Origin: Chitinophagaceae bacterium
GTDB taxonomy: Bacteria > Bacteroidota > Bacteroidia > Chitinophagales > Chitinophagaceae
Assembly (NCBI GenBank): GCA_024508725.1
Contig: JANINS010000003.1
Span: forward strand, 248,001 to 312,000
Length of the DNA: 64,000 bases
Direction: 5' to 3'
The number at the start of each line of letters is the position of its first letter. Within the stretch, counting starts at the first letter, position 1. Shown piece after piece: positions 1 through 8,600 of the stretch. The notes under the pieces are model-generated. The model was not told where the DNA came from and searched no databases. It saw nothing but the letters and a program-made list of their open reading frames with translations. Made by a program: the position numbers and the translations under genes.

Positions 1-742
1 TTATAAACCCGATAAAGATGGCTGCTTTTACAATGGTAGCCATGAATGAAGTGAATACTGACGGAGCTCCATCATATACATCGGGTGTCCAGAAATGAAA
101 AGGAGCTGCAGACACTTTGAAAGCCATTGCTACCAGGATAAATGCCAGTCCGATAACTTCCATAACATTTACAGGTAAAGGACCAAACATGGTTGCAGGA
201 CGATCCAATGCAAAACCACCGGTTGCACCAAATAAAAGTGCAATACCCATAAGCATGATCCCTGTTGAGAAAGATCCCATCAGGAAATATTTCAATGCAG
301 CTTCATTACTTTTCAAATTCTTTTTATCGCTTCCTGTAAGAATGTATAATGGAATGGAGATGATCTCGATGCCCAGGAACAACATCAGCAGGCTATTGAA
401 AGAAGACATGATGCCGATGCCGCACATCACGAAAAAGATCAGCACAAAAAGATCGCAGGTATTTTTTCCTACCGCTTCAACATCTCTTCCCGAAAGCAAA
501 ATATAGATCAAAGTAGCTGCAATAGCGATAGAATTAAAGAATAAACCGAACCTATCGAACCGCAGCATATCTCTTGTATTCACATGAAATAACTGGAAGC
601 CATAAGTCTCTGCAATATTCATGATCAGCAAGAGGATCAACCCGAAAGCAGCAATGTATTTATAAGCAGAAACTCTTTTAACAGAGATGCTGCTAAACAT
701 CATCAACACACCAAAAATTGCCGATATAATGATCGTATTCAT
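1..742 (-). CDS. nuoN: NADH-quinone oxidoreductase subunit N, partial (N-terminal part)
   Basis: This is the antiporter-like membrane subunit of complex I, which takes part in proton translocation in the inner membrane. The reading frame opens at an ATG (742-740) 9 nt after the nuoM stop and stays open to the window edge, giving about 247 residues. It starts MNTIIISAIFGVLMMF and is a run of hydrophobic helices. Visible features include the FLGIEIISIPLYIL and PFHFWTPDVYDGAPS stretches typical of NuoN/NuoM/NuoL. It is the last gene of the nuoA-N order. The C-terminal part lies outside the window. Identity follows from position and motifs. Confidence 0.93.
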   Translation of the reverse strand, partial: MNTIIISAIFGVLMMFSSISVKRVSAYKYIAAFGLILLLIMNIAETYGFQLFHVNTRDMLRFDRFGLFFNSIAIAATLIYILLSGRDVEAVGKNTCDLFVLIFFVMCGIGIMSSFNSLLMLFLGIEIISIPLYILTGSDKKNLKSNEAALKYFLMGSFSTGIMLMGIALLFGATGGFALDRPATMFGPLPVNVMEVIGLAFILVAMAFKVSAAPFHFWTPDVYDGAPSVFTSFMATIVKAAIFIGFI

Positions 743-751
743 TCTTCTAAC

Positions 752-2191
752 TTATTTAACTGCTGCCAATATTGTATTTACGGTATCCTCCGTTAACCTG
801 AGCATTGGTTGAGGATAAACTCCCAACACAATGATCACCACAGCCAATATTGCCAGCATCCATTGTACATTTGATCTTGCTTCTGTAGCCTGCTCGGTTA
901 AAGCATTTGTTTCTCCAAAAAATATTTTCTGGATCATGTTAAGAGAGTAAACAGCAGCAAGTATGATACTGATCCCTGCCACTGCACTCATCCAGATATT
1001 GTATCTGAACAATCCATTAAACATGAGGAACTCACCAACAAATGCATTGGTAAGTGGTAAGGCAACATTCGCCAATGCCATTACTACAAATAATATTGCA
1101 AGTACAGGAGCTTTTTGTGCAAGTCCTCCCAATTGAGAGAATTTTCTTGTACCAAGTTTACTTTCTATTGCATCTGCAACGATCCACAATCCAATTACGT
1201 TGATACCGTGATTGAACATCTGTATCATCACACCTTGTAATCCTGTTTTTTCCTGTGCGAAAATCGCAGCACTCATTAAACCGATGTGTGCAATAGATGA
1301 GTAAGCGATCAATCGTTTGATATCATCCTGCCTGATGGCAATAAGCGATGCATACAACATTCCGATGATCGAGAGAATGATGATCAGCTGGCTGAACTGC
1401 TCTGTAGCAGCAGGAAATACCGGAACCAGCCAACGCAATACTGCGAAAATTCCCATCTTCACCATCACACCACTCAATACCATTGTTGCAGCAGTTGGAG
1501 CCTGCTCATAGGTATCAGGTTGCCATGTATGGAAAGGAAATATCGGCATCTTGATCGCAAAAGCGATGAAGAATAACCAGAACATGAAGGATTGTTCATT
1601 TCCTGTAAGTACAACATTGTAGAAAGCCTTTAAAGCAAAAGACTCATCCGGTGTTTTGTAGTAGAGATACAGGATCCCAATGAGCATTAATAAAGAACCT
1701 ACAAATGTGTAGATGAAAAACTTGAAAGTAACAGCAATTCTTTTTTCACCACCCCACTGAGAGCAAAGAAAGTATGCAGGAATCAATGCAAGCTCCCAGA
1801 AGAAATAAAACAGCAAGCAATCGTAAGCAAGAAAAACACCCATCATACCGGCTTGTGTAAGCAGCATGAGTGCATAAAAAGCACCGGGGTTTTGATACAT
1901 ATTCCTGTAAGTAGAAACGAAGATAATAGGCATTGCAACTGCATTGAGCAGGCAAAGAATTTGTCCCATTCCATCTAAACCTATGGTGAACCTGCTTCCC
2001 AAAGCTGGCAACCAGGCAGCATCGTAATGAAGATTTGCAGGCTGATTGTAGATCCAGATACCGGCAACAGAAATAGCAAATGTTACAAGAGATGATAACA
2101 AAGCCCAGCCCTTGGCAGCTTTCACATCTTTGATGAAAAAACTGATCAAGCCACTAATAAGAGGAATTAATATGAGTAGAACCGGGATCAT
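752..2191 (-). CDS. nuoM: NADH-quinone oxidoreductase subunit M
   Basis: This is an antiporter-like proton-pumping subunit of complex I. The 479 residues form about 14 predicted transmembrane helices, with the family signatures YDCLLFYFFWELALIPAY (the Glu in FFWE belongs to the proton channel) and PFHTWQPDTYEQAPTAATM. Length is near the family norm of 480-510. The start lies 1 nt past the nuoL stop, so the two are almost certainly translationally coupled. It sits between nuoL and nuoN, as in the standard order. Confidence 0.97.
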   Translation of the reverse strand: MIPVLLILIPLISGLISFFIKDVKAAKGWALLSSLVTFAISVAGIWIYNQPANLHYDAAWLPALGSRFTIGLDGMGQILCLLNAVAMPIIFVSTYRNMYQNPGAFYALMLLTQAGMMGVFLAYDCLLFYFFWELALIPAYFLCSQWGGEKRIAVTFKFFIYTFVGSLLMLIGILYLYYKTPDESFALKAFYNVVLTGNEQSFMFWLFFIAFAIKMPIFPFHTWQPDTYEQAPTAATMVLSGVMVKMGIFAVLRWLVPVFPAATEQFSQLIIILSIIGMLYASLIAIRQDDIKRLIAYSSIAHIGLMSAAIFAQEKTGLQGVMIQMFNHGINVIGLWIVADAIESKLGTRKFSQLGGLAQKAPVLAILFVVMALANVALPLTNAFVGEFLMFNGLFRYNIWMSAVAGISIILAAVYSLNMIQKIFFGETNALTEQATEARSNVQWMLAILAVVIIVLGVYPQPMLRLTEDTVNTILAAVK

Positions 2192-2192
2192 A

Positions 2193-4115
2193 TCAGAATA
2201 TCTTTCTTAAAGCTGAAACAATAACTGTTTGCTCTCTGAACAACAGCACAATTACGATCAACGAAAGCACCATCACTAAAATGTAGCTTCCCACTTGACC
2301 ATTTTGCAATAGTCTAACCTGGCGGGATGAATATTGCACCAACCTTCCTACACCATTCACTGCACCATCCACGATATTTTTTTCGAATACATCTTTGAAG
2401 AAACCTGCCAGACCATTCAATGGCTTTACGATGATGTTATCATACAACTCATCTACATACCATTTATTTTCCAGCACTTTTCCGAAGCCTTTATTTTCTT
2501 CAAAACGTTCTTTGCGGCTGAATGATCTCCATGCAAATACGATGATAACAACGATCAACAAAGTGCTTACCCCCATCATCATCCATTCAGTTGAATGTTC
2601 AAGATGATGTGCGGTTGTGTATTCATGACTTCCTGCAAAAATCGGATCCAGCCATTTCTCCAATGAATGTGCATTCTCTGCAAACAAAGCCGGAATACCA
2701 AGTAAACCACCAAAAACAGAAAGTATAGCAAGAACGATCAATGGGAAAGTGATCGCTGAAGGACTTTCGTGCAAATGATGTTGTTGTTCGTGTGTACCTC
2801 TGAACTTACCCAGGAAAGTAAGTGCATACAAACGGAACATATAAAAAGCAGTCATCAAAGCACCTGCTAGCCCGATATAATAATAAAGCGGATTCTCATT
2901 GTATGCACCAACCAGGATCTCATCTTTCGAAAAGAAACCGGAGAAAGGCGGAACACCTGCAATGGCCAAACATCCCAATAAGAAAGTGATGTGGGTGATC
3001 GGCATATACTTTTTCAATCCACCCATATTCCTGATGTCCTGCTCATGATGCATGGCATGAATTACAGAACCTGCACCAAGAAATAATAATGCTTTAAAGA
3101 ATGCATGCGTCATCACATGAAACACTGCTCCGGTATAAGCTCCAACACCTAAACCAAGGAACATATATCCCAACTGGCTAACAGTTGAATAAGCCAGTAC
3201 TTTTTTGATATCATTTTGTTTGAGAGCAATGGTAGCAGCGAAAATCGCTGTAGCCAATCCAATGATCGCAACGAAATGTGAAGTGAATGGAGCAATCGTG
3301 TACATGATATTGCTTCTTGCGATCATGTAAATACCAGCTGTAACCATTGTTGCAGCATGGATCAATGCAGAAACAGGAGTAGGACCAGCCATAGCATCAG
3401 GCAACCATGTATACAAAGGAATTTGTGCACTCTTACCCATTGCTCCTACAAAAAGCAACATGGTGATGCCTGTAAGTTCAGCAGGGGTAAAAGATTTTAC
3501 GCTGGCAAAAACATCAGCGTAATTAGATGTACCAAGTTTTGCAATGATCCAGAAGATAGCAAGCAGGAAACCAAGATCACCGATCCTGTTCATCACAAAA
3601 GCCTTCTTGGCAGCATAGTTATAATTAGTATTCTTGAACCAGAACCCGATCAATAAATAGGAACACAATCCTACACCTTCCCAACCAATGAACATGATCA
3701 CGAAGTTGGCACCCATCACTAACAGCAACATCGAGAACACGAAAAGATTGAGATAAGCAAAATACCTGGCAAAATGCTCAGGTTTTTCTTCGTGCATGTA
3801 AGCAGTAGAATATAAATGGATCAGGAATCCAATACCTGTAATGATCAAAAGAAATAGCGATGACAGCTGATCAACCTGGAATGCAAACTGAACATTCAGT
3901 TTGTCGATATTGATGAAGTCAAAATAAACTGATGTAGGAATAGCACCACCACTTCTTACCTGTAAAAAGAGATATATGCTGATTGCAAAAGCGGCAAGTA
4001 TCACACCACTACCGATCACGCCTGTCATCGTTTTGCTCAACGACTTTCTAAATAAGCCATTGACCAAAAAACCAATGAAAGGCAATAACGGAACTAAAAG
4101 TATCAGGTTGTTCAT
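2193..4115 (-). CDS. nuoL: NADH-quinone oxidoreductase subunit L
   Basis: This is the largest antiporter-like subunit of complex I; its C-terminal lateral helix spans the membrane arm. Key motifs are MFIGWEGVGLCSYLLIGFW (with the conserved Glu), PLYTWLPDAMAGPTPVSALI and HAFFKALLFLGAGSVIHAMH. I chose the ATG at 4115 (MNNLILLVPLLP), which gives 640 residues. An in-frame TTG 18 nt upstream would add six residues but falls inside the A-rich spacer repeat. A His-rich loop (HEQQHHLHE) lies near residue 450. Confidence 0.97.
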   Translation of the reverse strand: MNNLILLVPLLPFIGFLVNGLFRKSLSKTMTGVIGSGVILAAFAISIYLFLQVRSGGAIPTSVYFDFINIDKLNVQFAFQVDQLSSLFLLIITGIGFLIHLYSTAYMHEEKPEHFARYFAYLNLFVFSMLLLVMGANFVIMFIGWEGVGLCSYLLIGFWFKNTNYNYAAKKAFVMNRIGDLGFLLAIFWIIAKLGTSNYADVFASVKSFTPAELTGITMLLFVGAMGKSAQIPLYTWLPDAMAGPTPVSALIHAATMVTAGIYMIARSNIMYTIAPFTSHFVAIIGLATAIFAATIALKQNDIKKVLAYSTVSQLGYMFLGLGVGAYTGAVFHVMTHAFFKALLFLGAGSVIHAMHHEQDIRNMGGLKKYMPITHITFLLGCLAIAGVPPFSGFFSKDEILVGAYNENPLYYYIGLAGALMTAFYMFRLYALTFLGKFRGTHEQQHHLHESPSAITFPLIVLAILSVFGGLLGIPALFAENAHSLEKWLDPIFAGSHEYTTAHHLEHSTEWMMMGVSTLLIVVIIVFAWRSFSRKERFEENKGFGKVLENKWYVDELYDNIIVKPLNGLAGFFKDVFEKNIVDGAVNGVGRLVQYSSRQVRLLQNGQVGSYILVMVLSLIVIVLLFREQTVIVSALRKIF

Positions 4116-4119
4116 ATCT

Positions 4120-4196
4120 AAGTCAAAAATCAAAAATCAAAAGTCAAAAGCCTGAACAGCATTTTTTGAATTTTGAATTTTTACTTTTTAATTTTT
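4120..4196. repeat. A-arm/T-arm inverted repeat between nuoL and nuoK
   Basis: The left arm is a run of CAAAAATCAAAAATCAAAAG-type units and the right arm a run of TTTTGAATTTTGAATTTTTAC-type units, separated by about 12 nt containing CCTGAACAGCA. The arms can pair imperfectly. The right arm carries the nuoK stop codon. It is one of six such spacers in the window. Confidence 0.7.
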
Positions 4197-4523
4197 AAGC
4201 CTGTTTAAGAAATTAATATCTACAGAATGTACGTTTCTGTACATCATCACAATGATCGCTAGTCCTACACTCACTTCAGCTGCCGCAACTACCATAATAA
4301 AGAACACGAACATTTGTCCATCGATCCCACTTGCTCCCATAGCTCCATTTTTCAAATAAGTGCCATAATGCAGTTTTGAAAAAGCCACGAGCATCAGGTT
4401 TACGGCATTCAGCATCAGCTCAACACACATAAAAACAATGATTGCATTGCGACGGGTGAGCACTCCGATCACGCCGATGCAAAACAACGTAGCAGCCAGG
4501 ATGATATAATAATGAATTGGCAT
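4188..4523 (-). CDS. nuoK: NADH-quinone oxidoreductase subunit K
   Basis: This is a small three-helix membrane subunit of complex I (MrpC-like) with conserved glutamates in helices 2 and 3 that belong to the proton path. Here they appear in [18 protein letters not shown] and in [18 protein letters not shown] chose the ATG at 4523 ([10 protein letters not shown]), which gives 111 residues, the family length, and leaves a 10-nt gap after nuoJ. A longer frame from 4550 would overlap the nuoJ end and is unlikely. Confidence 0.96.
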   Translation of the reverse strand: MPIHYYIILAATLFCIGVIGVLTRRNAIIVFMCVELMLNAVNLMLVAFSKLHYGTYLKNGAMGASGIDGQMFVFFIMVVAAAEVSVGLAIIVMMYRNVHSVDINFLNRLKN

Positions 4524-4533
4524 AATTACTTTC

Positions 4534-5064
4534 TTAGTCTTTCTTTCCAATTACCACAGCACCAACCATTGCACTCAAAAAAAGCACACTGCTTATTTCA
4601 AATGGTACAACATATTGGGTAAACAACACTCTTCCTAAATTTTCAATTAAACCTATCTCTCCATGTGTGGTTACTGCTGTTTTTGCATACGCTTTACCAC
4701 CAATATTCTGGATCAGGTTCTCAGAATCTCTTACTGCAGCCACAACAACGATCAATAAACAACCACCTGCAATGGCACCGGCAAGTTTTATCCATGTGCT
4801 TTTGCTGCGTGGTTCTGTTTCTGCGTTTTGATTCATTAACATGATCACGAAGAGAAACAGTACCATGATCGCTCCGGCGTAAACAATTAAATTAACGATT
4901 GCAAGAAATTGTGCATTCAGCAGAATATAGTGACCGGAAATAGCAAAGAAAACAGCTATCAGCCAAAGCACACTGTGTACAGGATTCTTACTCAGCAGCA
5001 CCATAATGGCACTGATCAAAGCAAGTCCGCTTAAAAACCAGAATATTATTTCAACTAAACTCAT
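4534..5064 (-). CDS. nuoJ: NADH-quinone oxidoreductase subunit J
   Basis: This is a membrane subunit of complex I with five helices (176 residues). It shows the typical N-terminal pattern [20 protein letters not shown] followed by [20 protein letters not shown], which corresponds to the pi-bulge helix region of NuoJ. The segment around residues 90-140 is more polar and variable, as is usual. It lies 24 nt after nuoI and 10 nt before nuoK, consistent with one polycistronic message. Confidence 0.96.
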   Translation of the reverse strand: MSLVEIIFWFLSGLALISAIMVLLSKNPVHSVLWLIAVFFAISGHYILLNAQFLAIVNLIVYAGAIMVLFLFVIMLMNQNAETEPRSKSTWIKLAGAIAGGCLLIVVVAAVRDSENLIQNIGGKAYAKTAVTTHGEIGLIENLGRVLFTQYVVPFEISSVLFLSAMVGAVVIGKKD

Positions 5065-5088
5065 CAGCAGTATAATTTCAGAGATCCG

Positions 5089-5622
5089 TTAATTCAATCC
5101 TTTCGCTTTTTTCAGTTCCTCTGTTTCAGTTTTAGGATCAGGTATCAACAGGTCTTCTTTCTTATATATAAAACTTTCTCTTGTAAAGTTAGATGGTGCA
5201 GGTGTTTCTGAAAGATACACCGCATCTTTCGGACAAGCTTCTTCGCACAAACCACAGAAAATGCAACGCAGCATGTTGATCTCGTATCTTGCTGCATACT
5301 TCTCTTCACGGTAAAGGTTTTCTTCACCAATTTTTCTTTCTGCAGCTTCCATGGTAATAGCTTCTGCCGGACAAGCCAAAGCACATAAGCCACACGCTGT
5401 ACATCTTTCTCTTCCTTCTTCGTCCCTGTTCAACACATGCAAACCACGAAACACCGGCGAGAATGGTCTTGTTTTCTCAGGATAATTTACCGTTGGTCTT
5501 TTCTTGAATATGTGTGAGAACGTGATGAACATTCCTTTCAGAATATTCCACAGGTAAAGCTTCTCGATGAAGGTCATCGGTTTACGCTCTACTTGTTTCG
5601 CTCTGTTTGTTAATGACTGCAT
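5089..5622 (-). CDS. nuoI: NADH-quinone oxidoreductase subunit I (2x[4Fe-4S])
   Basis: This is the ferredoxin-like peripheral-arm subunit that holds two [4Fe-4S] clusters (N6a/N6b) on the electron path to quinone. Both binding motifs are visible: CTACGLCALACP and CIFCGLCEEACP. Its 177 residues match the family length. The N-terminus is basic and amphipathic (KGMFITFSHIFKKRPTVNYPEK), as expected for membrane association. Unlike its neighbours it is separated from the preceding gene (nuoH) by about 307 nt of repeat-rich DNA. Confidence 0.97.
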   Translation of the reverse strand: MQSLTNRAKQVERKPMTFIEKLYLWNILKGMFITFSHIFKKRPTVNYPEKTRPFSPVFRGLHVLNRDEEGRERCTACGLCALACPAEAITMEAAERKIGEENLYREEKYAARYEINMLRCIFCGLCEEACPKDAVYLSETPAPSNFTRESFIYKKEDLLIPDPKTETEELKKAKGLN

Positions 5623-5709
5623 TTATGTTTTTCTCCCTATGCCTTACGGCTTTGAAAGTTTCGCAAAAGTATTTTTATATAGGTGTGTAGCCAACTTTAT
5701 CTCTTTGGT

Positions 5710-5741
5710 CATCGTCTGTTGTGTCACTCACTTCAACGTTC
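5710..5741 (-). repeat. Dispersed GTGCGACGCAAC-type repeat, copy upstream of nuoI
   Basis: Read on the minus strand this gives GAACGTTGAAGTGAGTGACA followed by CAACAGACGATG. The first 23 nt are identical to the copy upstream of trpS (from 42375). It lies about 90 nt upstream of nuoI in the same orientation. Confidence 0.6.
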
Positions 5742-5761
5742 AAAACCTTACTGATCTTTTT

Positions 5762-5849
5762 AGTATCGCAAAGAACGCAAAGTTTTTACGCAGAGACCGC
5801 AAAGCCCTTAGCGAACTTTGCGTCTATGCTTTGTGCTCTTTGCGATACT
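5762..5849. repeat. 88-bp palindromic CGCAAAG element between nuoI and nuoH
   Basis: Perfect 12-bp terminal inverted repeats are present: AGTATCGCAAAG at 5762-5773 and CTTTGCGATACT at 5838-5849. The interior has further CGCAAAG / CTTTGCG copies in inverted order around a short centre near CCCTTAGCG. The element has no coding capacity. The same 12-mer frames the GxxExxY gene at 8152-8560. It resembles a MITE-like or hairpin-forming element, but no target-site duplication is obvious. Confidence 0.75.
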
Positions 5850-5873
5850 TCCATGCTCAATAAAGAACAGGAA

Positions 5874-5900
5874 GTACAAGAGTGCGACGCAACGAAAGCT
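5874..5900 (+). repeat. Dispersed GTACAAGAGTGCGACGCAAC repeat, copy between nuoI and nuoH
   Basis: This matches the core GTACAAGAGTGCGACGCAAC and continues with GAAAGCT. It is oriented against the nuo operon. Together with the copy at 5710-5741 and the palindrome at 5762-5849 it fills most of the 307-nt gap between nuoI and nuoH; I see no gene in that gap. Confidence 0.65.
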
Positions 5901-5929
5901 TCATCTCTGTACCAACTCTTTGGCTCACC

Positions 5930-6991
5930 TTATTTACTTTCCAACCAAAGCACTACTGCTCCGGTGATCAGCATATTTGCCAATGCCAGCGGCACAAGCT
6001 TTTTCCATCCGAGATCCATCAGCTGATCATAACGGAATCTCGGGATCGTCCATCTTACCCACATAAACAGGAAGATGAAGAATAACACTTTCGCCATTAA
6101 TGCAACAGTGCCGATCAATGCCAACCAATTACCCCAGTCAGCATGAGCTGCTTCGTTAAAGAATGGCATATCGTAACCACCAAAGAATAGTGTTGCCATA
6201 ATCACACTACTGATGAACATGTTGATGTACTCGGCAAACAAATAAAAGCCAAGCTTCATCGATGAATATTCCTGGTGATAACCAAAGTTTAATTCGTTTT
6301 CTGCTTCGGGTAAATCGAACGGTGTTCTGTTACACTCGGCGAAAGCAGCAACAAGAAATATCAAAAATCCTAAAGGCTGATATAAAAAGTTCCAGCCTAA
6401 AAATCCACCCCAATCTCCGGCCATTTGATTTTCTACGATTTGCCTCATGCTAAGACTTCCGCTCATAAACAGCAATGCGATCAAAGAAAGACCCATTGCT
6501 AATTCGTAACTGATGGCCTGTGAAGCAGCACGAAGAGCAGCCATCAAAGAGAACTTGTTATTGGAAGCCCAGCCACCGATCATGATACCGTAAACACCTA
6601 AACTTACTACGGCAAAAATGTACAACACGCCAATGTTTACATCGGCAATTTGCAGGCTAACCTGCCTGTCGAACACAGTAATGGTTCCGCCCCATGGAAT
6701 CACAGCACTGGTCATCATGGCTGCCATCATTGCTAAAGATGGTCCGAGAACAAAAAGAAATTTATTAGAGCTGTTTGGAATGATCTCTTCTTTCATGAAG
6801 AGTTTTAATCCATCAGCCAAGGGCTGAAACAATCCAAAAGGGCCAGCCCTGTTTGGTCCACGACGATCCTGGAGGATCGCAGCAATTTTTCTTTCACCCC
6901 AGGTTTCATACATCGCTATACCGAGTGATGCAAAAACCACCACAGCGATCAATATGAATTTCTCCAGTACTAATATCCAGTCTATGTTCAT
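5930..6991 (-). CDS. nuoH: NADH-quinone oxidoreductase subunit H
   Basis: This membrane subunit contributes to the quinone-binding site at the junction of the two arms of complex I. It is 353 residues long with eight or nine predicted helices. Conserved family stretches are visible: WGERKIAAILQDRRGPNRAG near residue 31, and CNRTPFDLPEAENELNFGYH, which carries the acidic residues of the quinone/proton coupling region. Its ATG overlaps the nuoG TGA by 4 nt (ATGA), so translation is probably coupled. Confidence 0.97.
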   Translation of the reverse strand: MNIDWILVLEKFILIAVVVFASLGIAMYETWGERKIAAILQDRRGPNRAGPFGLFQPLADGLKLFMKEEIIPNSSNKFLFVLGPSLAMMAAMMTSAVIPWGGTITVFDRQVSLQIADVNIGVLYIFAVVSLGVYGIMIGGWASNNKFSLMAALRAASQAISYELAMGLSLIALLFMSGSLSMRQIVENQMAGDWGGFLGWNFLYQPLGFLIFLVAAFAECNRTPFDLPEAENELNFGYHQEYSSMKLGFYLFAEYINMFISSVIMATLFFGGYDMPFFNEAAHADWGNWLALIGTVALMAKVLFFIFLFMWVRWTIPRFRYDQLMDLGWKKLVPLALANMLITGAVVLWLESK

Positions 6992-8115
6992 TGCGGGTTG
7001 ATGTTTGAATTGTCTTCGAAAGTTTGGCTTGTTGAAGGTCCCTGGATCTCACTTAAGTGAATGTTTGGTTTGTTCACATCACTTACATCATGAATATCCA
7101 TCAGCAACTTTGGATTACGTCCACCCATTACTTCAGGCAACACATTTTGTGGCTCTTCAACTTTCAAATAATGATTGGCAGAGATCACAGATTTACGGCT
7201 GATCTCTCTTGGTCCTTCGATCACCCAATCACTTGTTTTCTTTTTCTCAAAACGGCATTCATTACATATCCATGCTGTTTTGCCGTTCTCATCATTTTCA
7301 ATCTCGCCCCATTCATTTTTTCTTGCGGTAACACGATACACTTCATCACCACGGTTCCAGAGTGTCACTTTCCCTGAACACTTCGGACAATCTCTATGTG
7401 CATTCATTGGCTTTAAGAACCAAACACGATTCTTGAAACGGAAAGTTCTGTCGGTTAAAGCACCTACCGGGCAAACATCAATTACGTTACCAATGAAATC
7501 ATTCTCTAAACTCTTCTCGATGTATGTAGCGATCTGTGCATGATCTCCTCTGTCTAACACACCATGCTCTCTTGATTGTGTTAGCTGATCAGCAGTGTAC
7601 ACACAACGATAGCAAAGAATGCAACGTGTCATGTGTAATTGAATGTATGGACCAAGATCATGACGCTCAAATGTTCTTCTTGGAAACTCATAGCGGGAAT
7701 CTGCAGAATTACCATGACCATAACTCAGATCTTGTAGATCACACTCACCAGCCTGGTCGCAAACAGGACAATCCAAAGGGTGATTGATCAGCAACATTTC
7801 TACCACACCATTTCTTGCATCTATCACTTTCTCTGAAGTGATGTTCTTCACTTCCATTCCATCCATCACCGTTGTACGGCAAGATGCAACGAGTTTTGGC
7901 ATTGGACGAGGATCTTTTTCAGAACCTTTACTCACTTCTACCAAACAGGTTCTGCATTTACCACCACTACCTTCCAGTTTGCTGTAATAACACATGGCCG
8001 GAGGTGTAACATCACCACCAACAATACGTGCAGCATTAAGGATAGTGGTTCCTGCAGGAACTTCTATCGTTATGTTATCTATTGTAACCTTTACTAAATG
8101 TGCTTGTTCACTCAT
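6988..8115 (-). CDS. nuoG: NADH-quinone oxidoreductase subunit G, short form (iron-sulfur domains only)
   Basis: This is the peripheral-arm iron-sulfur subunit. The N-terminal 2Fe-2S ferredoxin fold (Cys residues in PPAMCYYSKLEGSGGKCRTC), the His/Cys 4Fe-4S region (CPVCDQAGECDL) and a CILCYRC...CPVGAL cluster site are all visible. A last Cys set, CPKCSGKV...CNECR, starts the molybdopterin-type domain, but the protein ends at 375 residues, so the large molybdopterin-like domain of the roughly 900-residue enterobacterial NuoG is absent. From what I know of the family, short NuoG is common in Bacteroidota, so I treat it as intact. The C-terminal tail (about residues 330-375) is low in recognisable motifs. 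Confidence 0.93.
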   Translation of the reverse strand: MSEQAHLVKVTIDNITIEVPAGTTILNAARIVGGDVTPPAMCYYSKLEGSGGKCRTCLVEVSKGSEKDPRPMPKLVASCRTTVMDGMEVKNITSEKVIDARNGVVEMLLINHPLDCPVCDQAGECDLQDLSYGHGNSADSRYEFPRRTFERHDLGPYIQLHMTRCILCYRCVYTADQLTQSREHGVLDRGDHAQIATYIEKSLENDFIGNVIDVCPVGALTDRTFRFKNRVWFLKPMNAHRDCPKCSGKVTLWNRGDEVYRVTARKNEWGEIENDENGKTAWICNECRFEKKKTSDWVIEGPREISRKSVISANHYLKVEEPQNVLPEVMGGRNPKLLMDIHDVSDVNKPNIHLSEIQGPSTSQTFEDNSNINPQ

Positions 8116-8117
8116 AC

Positions 8118-8163
8118 GCTTCTTGCGAATCTTTGCGTAGAACTCAGCGTTCTTTGCGATACT
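8118..8163. repeat. Left flank of the GxxExxY cassette (CTTTGCG repeats)
   Basis: The sequence TTGCGAATCTTTGCG is followed by GCGTTCTTTGCGATACT. The terminal 12-mer CTTTGCGATACT (8152-8163) overlaps the stop codon of the GxxExxY gene. It is the reverse complement of the 12-mer at 8549-8560 on the other side of the gene. Confidence 0.75.
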
Positions 8164-8542
8164 ATAAATTATTTACTATACGTTTTATACCTTCTTTTAG
8201 ATATAAAACATTAAAGTTCATCAATAAGCCTAACTTAATATTTGTTAGGCGTAAATAAGTTAACACTTGAGCTTTATGAATATCATTCAAAGCTTCAACT
8301 GCTTTTACTTCAATAATCAGCTTGTTCTCTACTATAATGTCTGCCCTGTACCCACATTCTAGTTTCACTTCTTCAAAAACTATGGGAATTGATTGTTCTT
8401 GCTTAACGTTTAGACCTGCTTTTACTAAACGGTGAAAGAGACAACTCTCATAAACAGATTCAAGTAATCCAGGTCCAAGTGTTTTATGAACATGGATCGC
8501 TTCGCCGATTACAATATTTGAAAGATCGTTTTCTGTGTACAT
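8162..8542 (-). CDS. GxxExxY family protein (PD-(D/E)XK-like), inserted between nuoF and nuoG
   Basis: This is a 126-residue protein with the defining GxxExxY signature as GLLESVY near residue 25. It then has a RADIIV ... LIIEVKAV segment that fits the D...ExK core of the PD-(D/E)XK nuclease fold (family usually listed as PDDEXK_3). The reaction and role of the family are not established. It has no known link to complex I, yet lies in the same direction between nuoF and nuoG. It is framed on both sides by CGCAAAG repeats whose 12-bp ends (8152-8163 and 8549-8560) are exact inverted copies. This suggests a transferable cassette. The start is an ATG at 8542, just inside the right repeat. Confidence 0.88.
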   Translation of the reverse strand: MYTENDLSNIVIGEAIHVHKTLGPGLLESVYESCLFHRLVKAGLNVKQEQSIPIVFEEVKLECGYRADIIVENKLIIEVKAVEALNDIHKAQVLTYLRLTNIKLGLLMNFNVLYLKEGIKRIVNNL

Positions 8543-8548
8543 AAGTTA

Positions 8549-8592
8549 AGTATCGCAAAGGTCACAAAGTATTTCGCAAAGAACGCAAAGTT
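8549..8592. repeat. Right flank of the GxxExxY cassette (CGCAAAG repeats)
   Basis: AGTATCGCAAAG (8549-8560) is followed by GTCACAAAG, then TTTCGCAAAGAACGCAAAG. It is inverted relative to the left flank at 8118-8163 and lies only 9 nt before the nuoF stop codon. Confidence 0.75.
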
Positions 8593-8600
8593 GTAACTTA

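Noticed and set aside
117-506. 129-aa ORF on the plus strand at the left edge
   Set aside because: It is antisense to nuoN, whose minus-strand frame shows clear family motifs; the plus-strand product has no recognisable features.
5567-6085. Overlapping plus-strand ORFs across the nuoI-nuoH gap
   Set aside because: They are read from CGCAAAG and dispersed-repeat DNA and run into antisense nuoH; no conserved protein pattern.
6988-8115. Truncated, non-functional nuoG
   Set aside because: It is short compared with the enterobacterial protein, but all cluster-binding motifs of the N-terminal part are intact and short forms are known in the phylum.
8162-8542. Insertion sequence or transposase between nuoF and nuoG
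   Set aside because: The product is a 126-aa GxxExxY protein without DDE, HUH or recombinase motifs, and no target-site duplication is evident.
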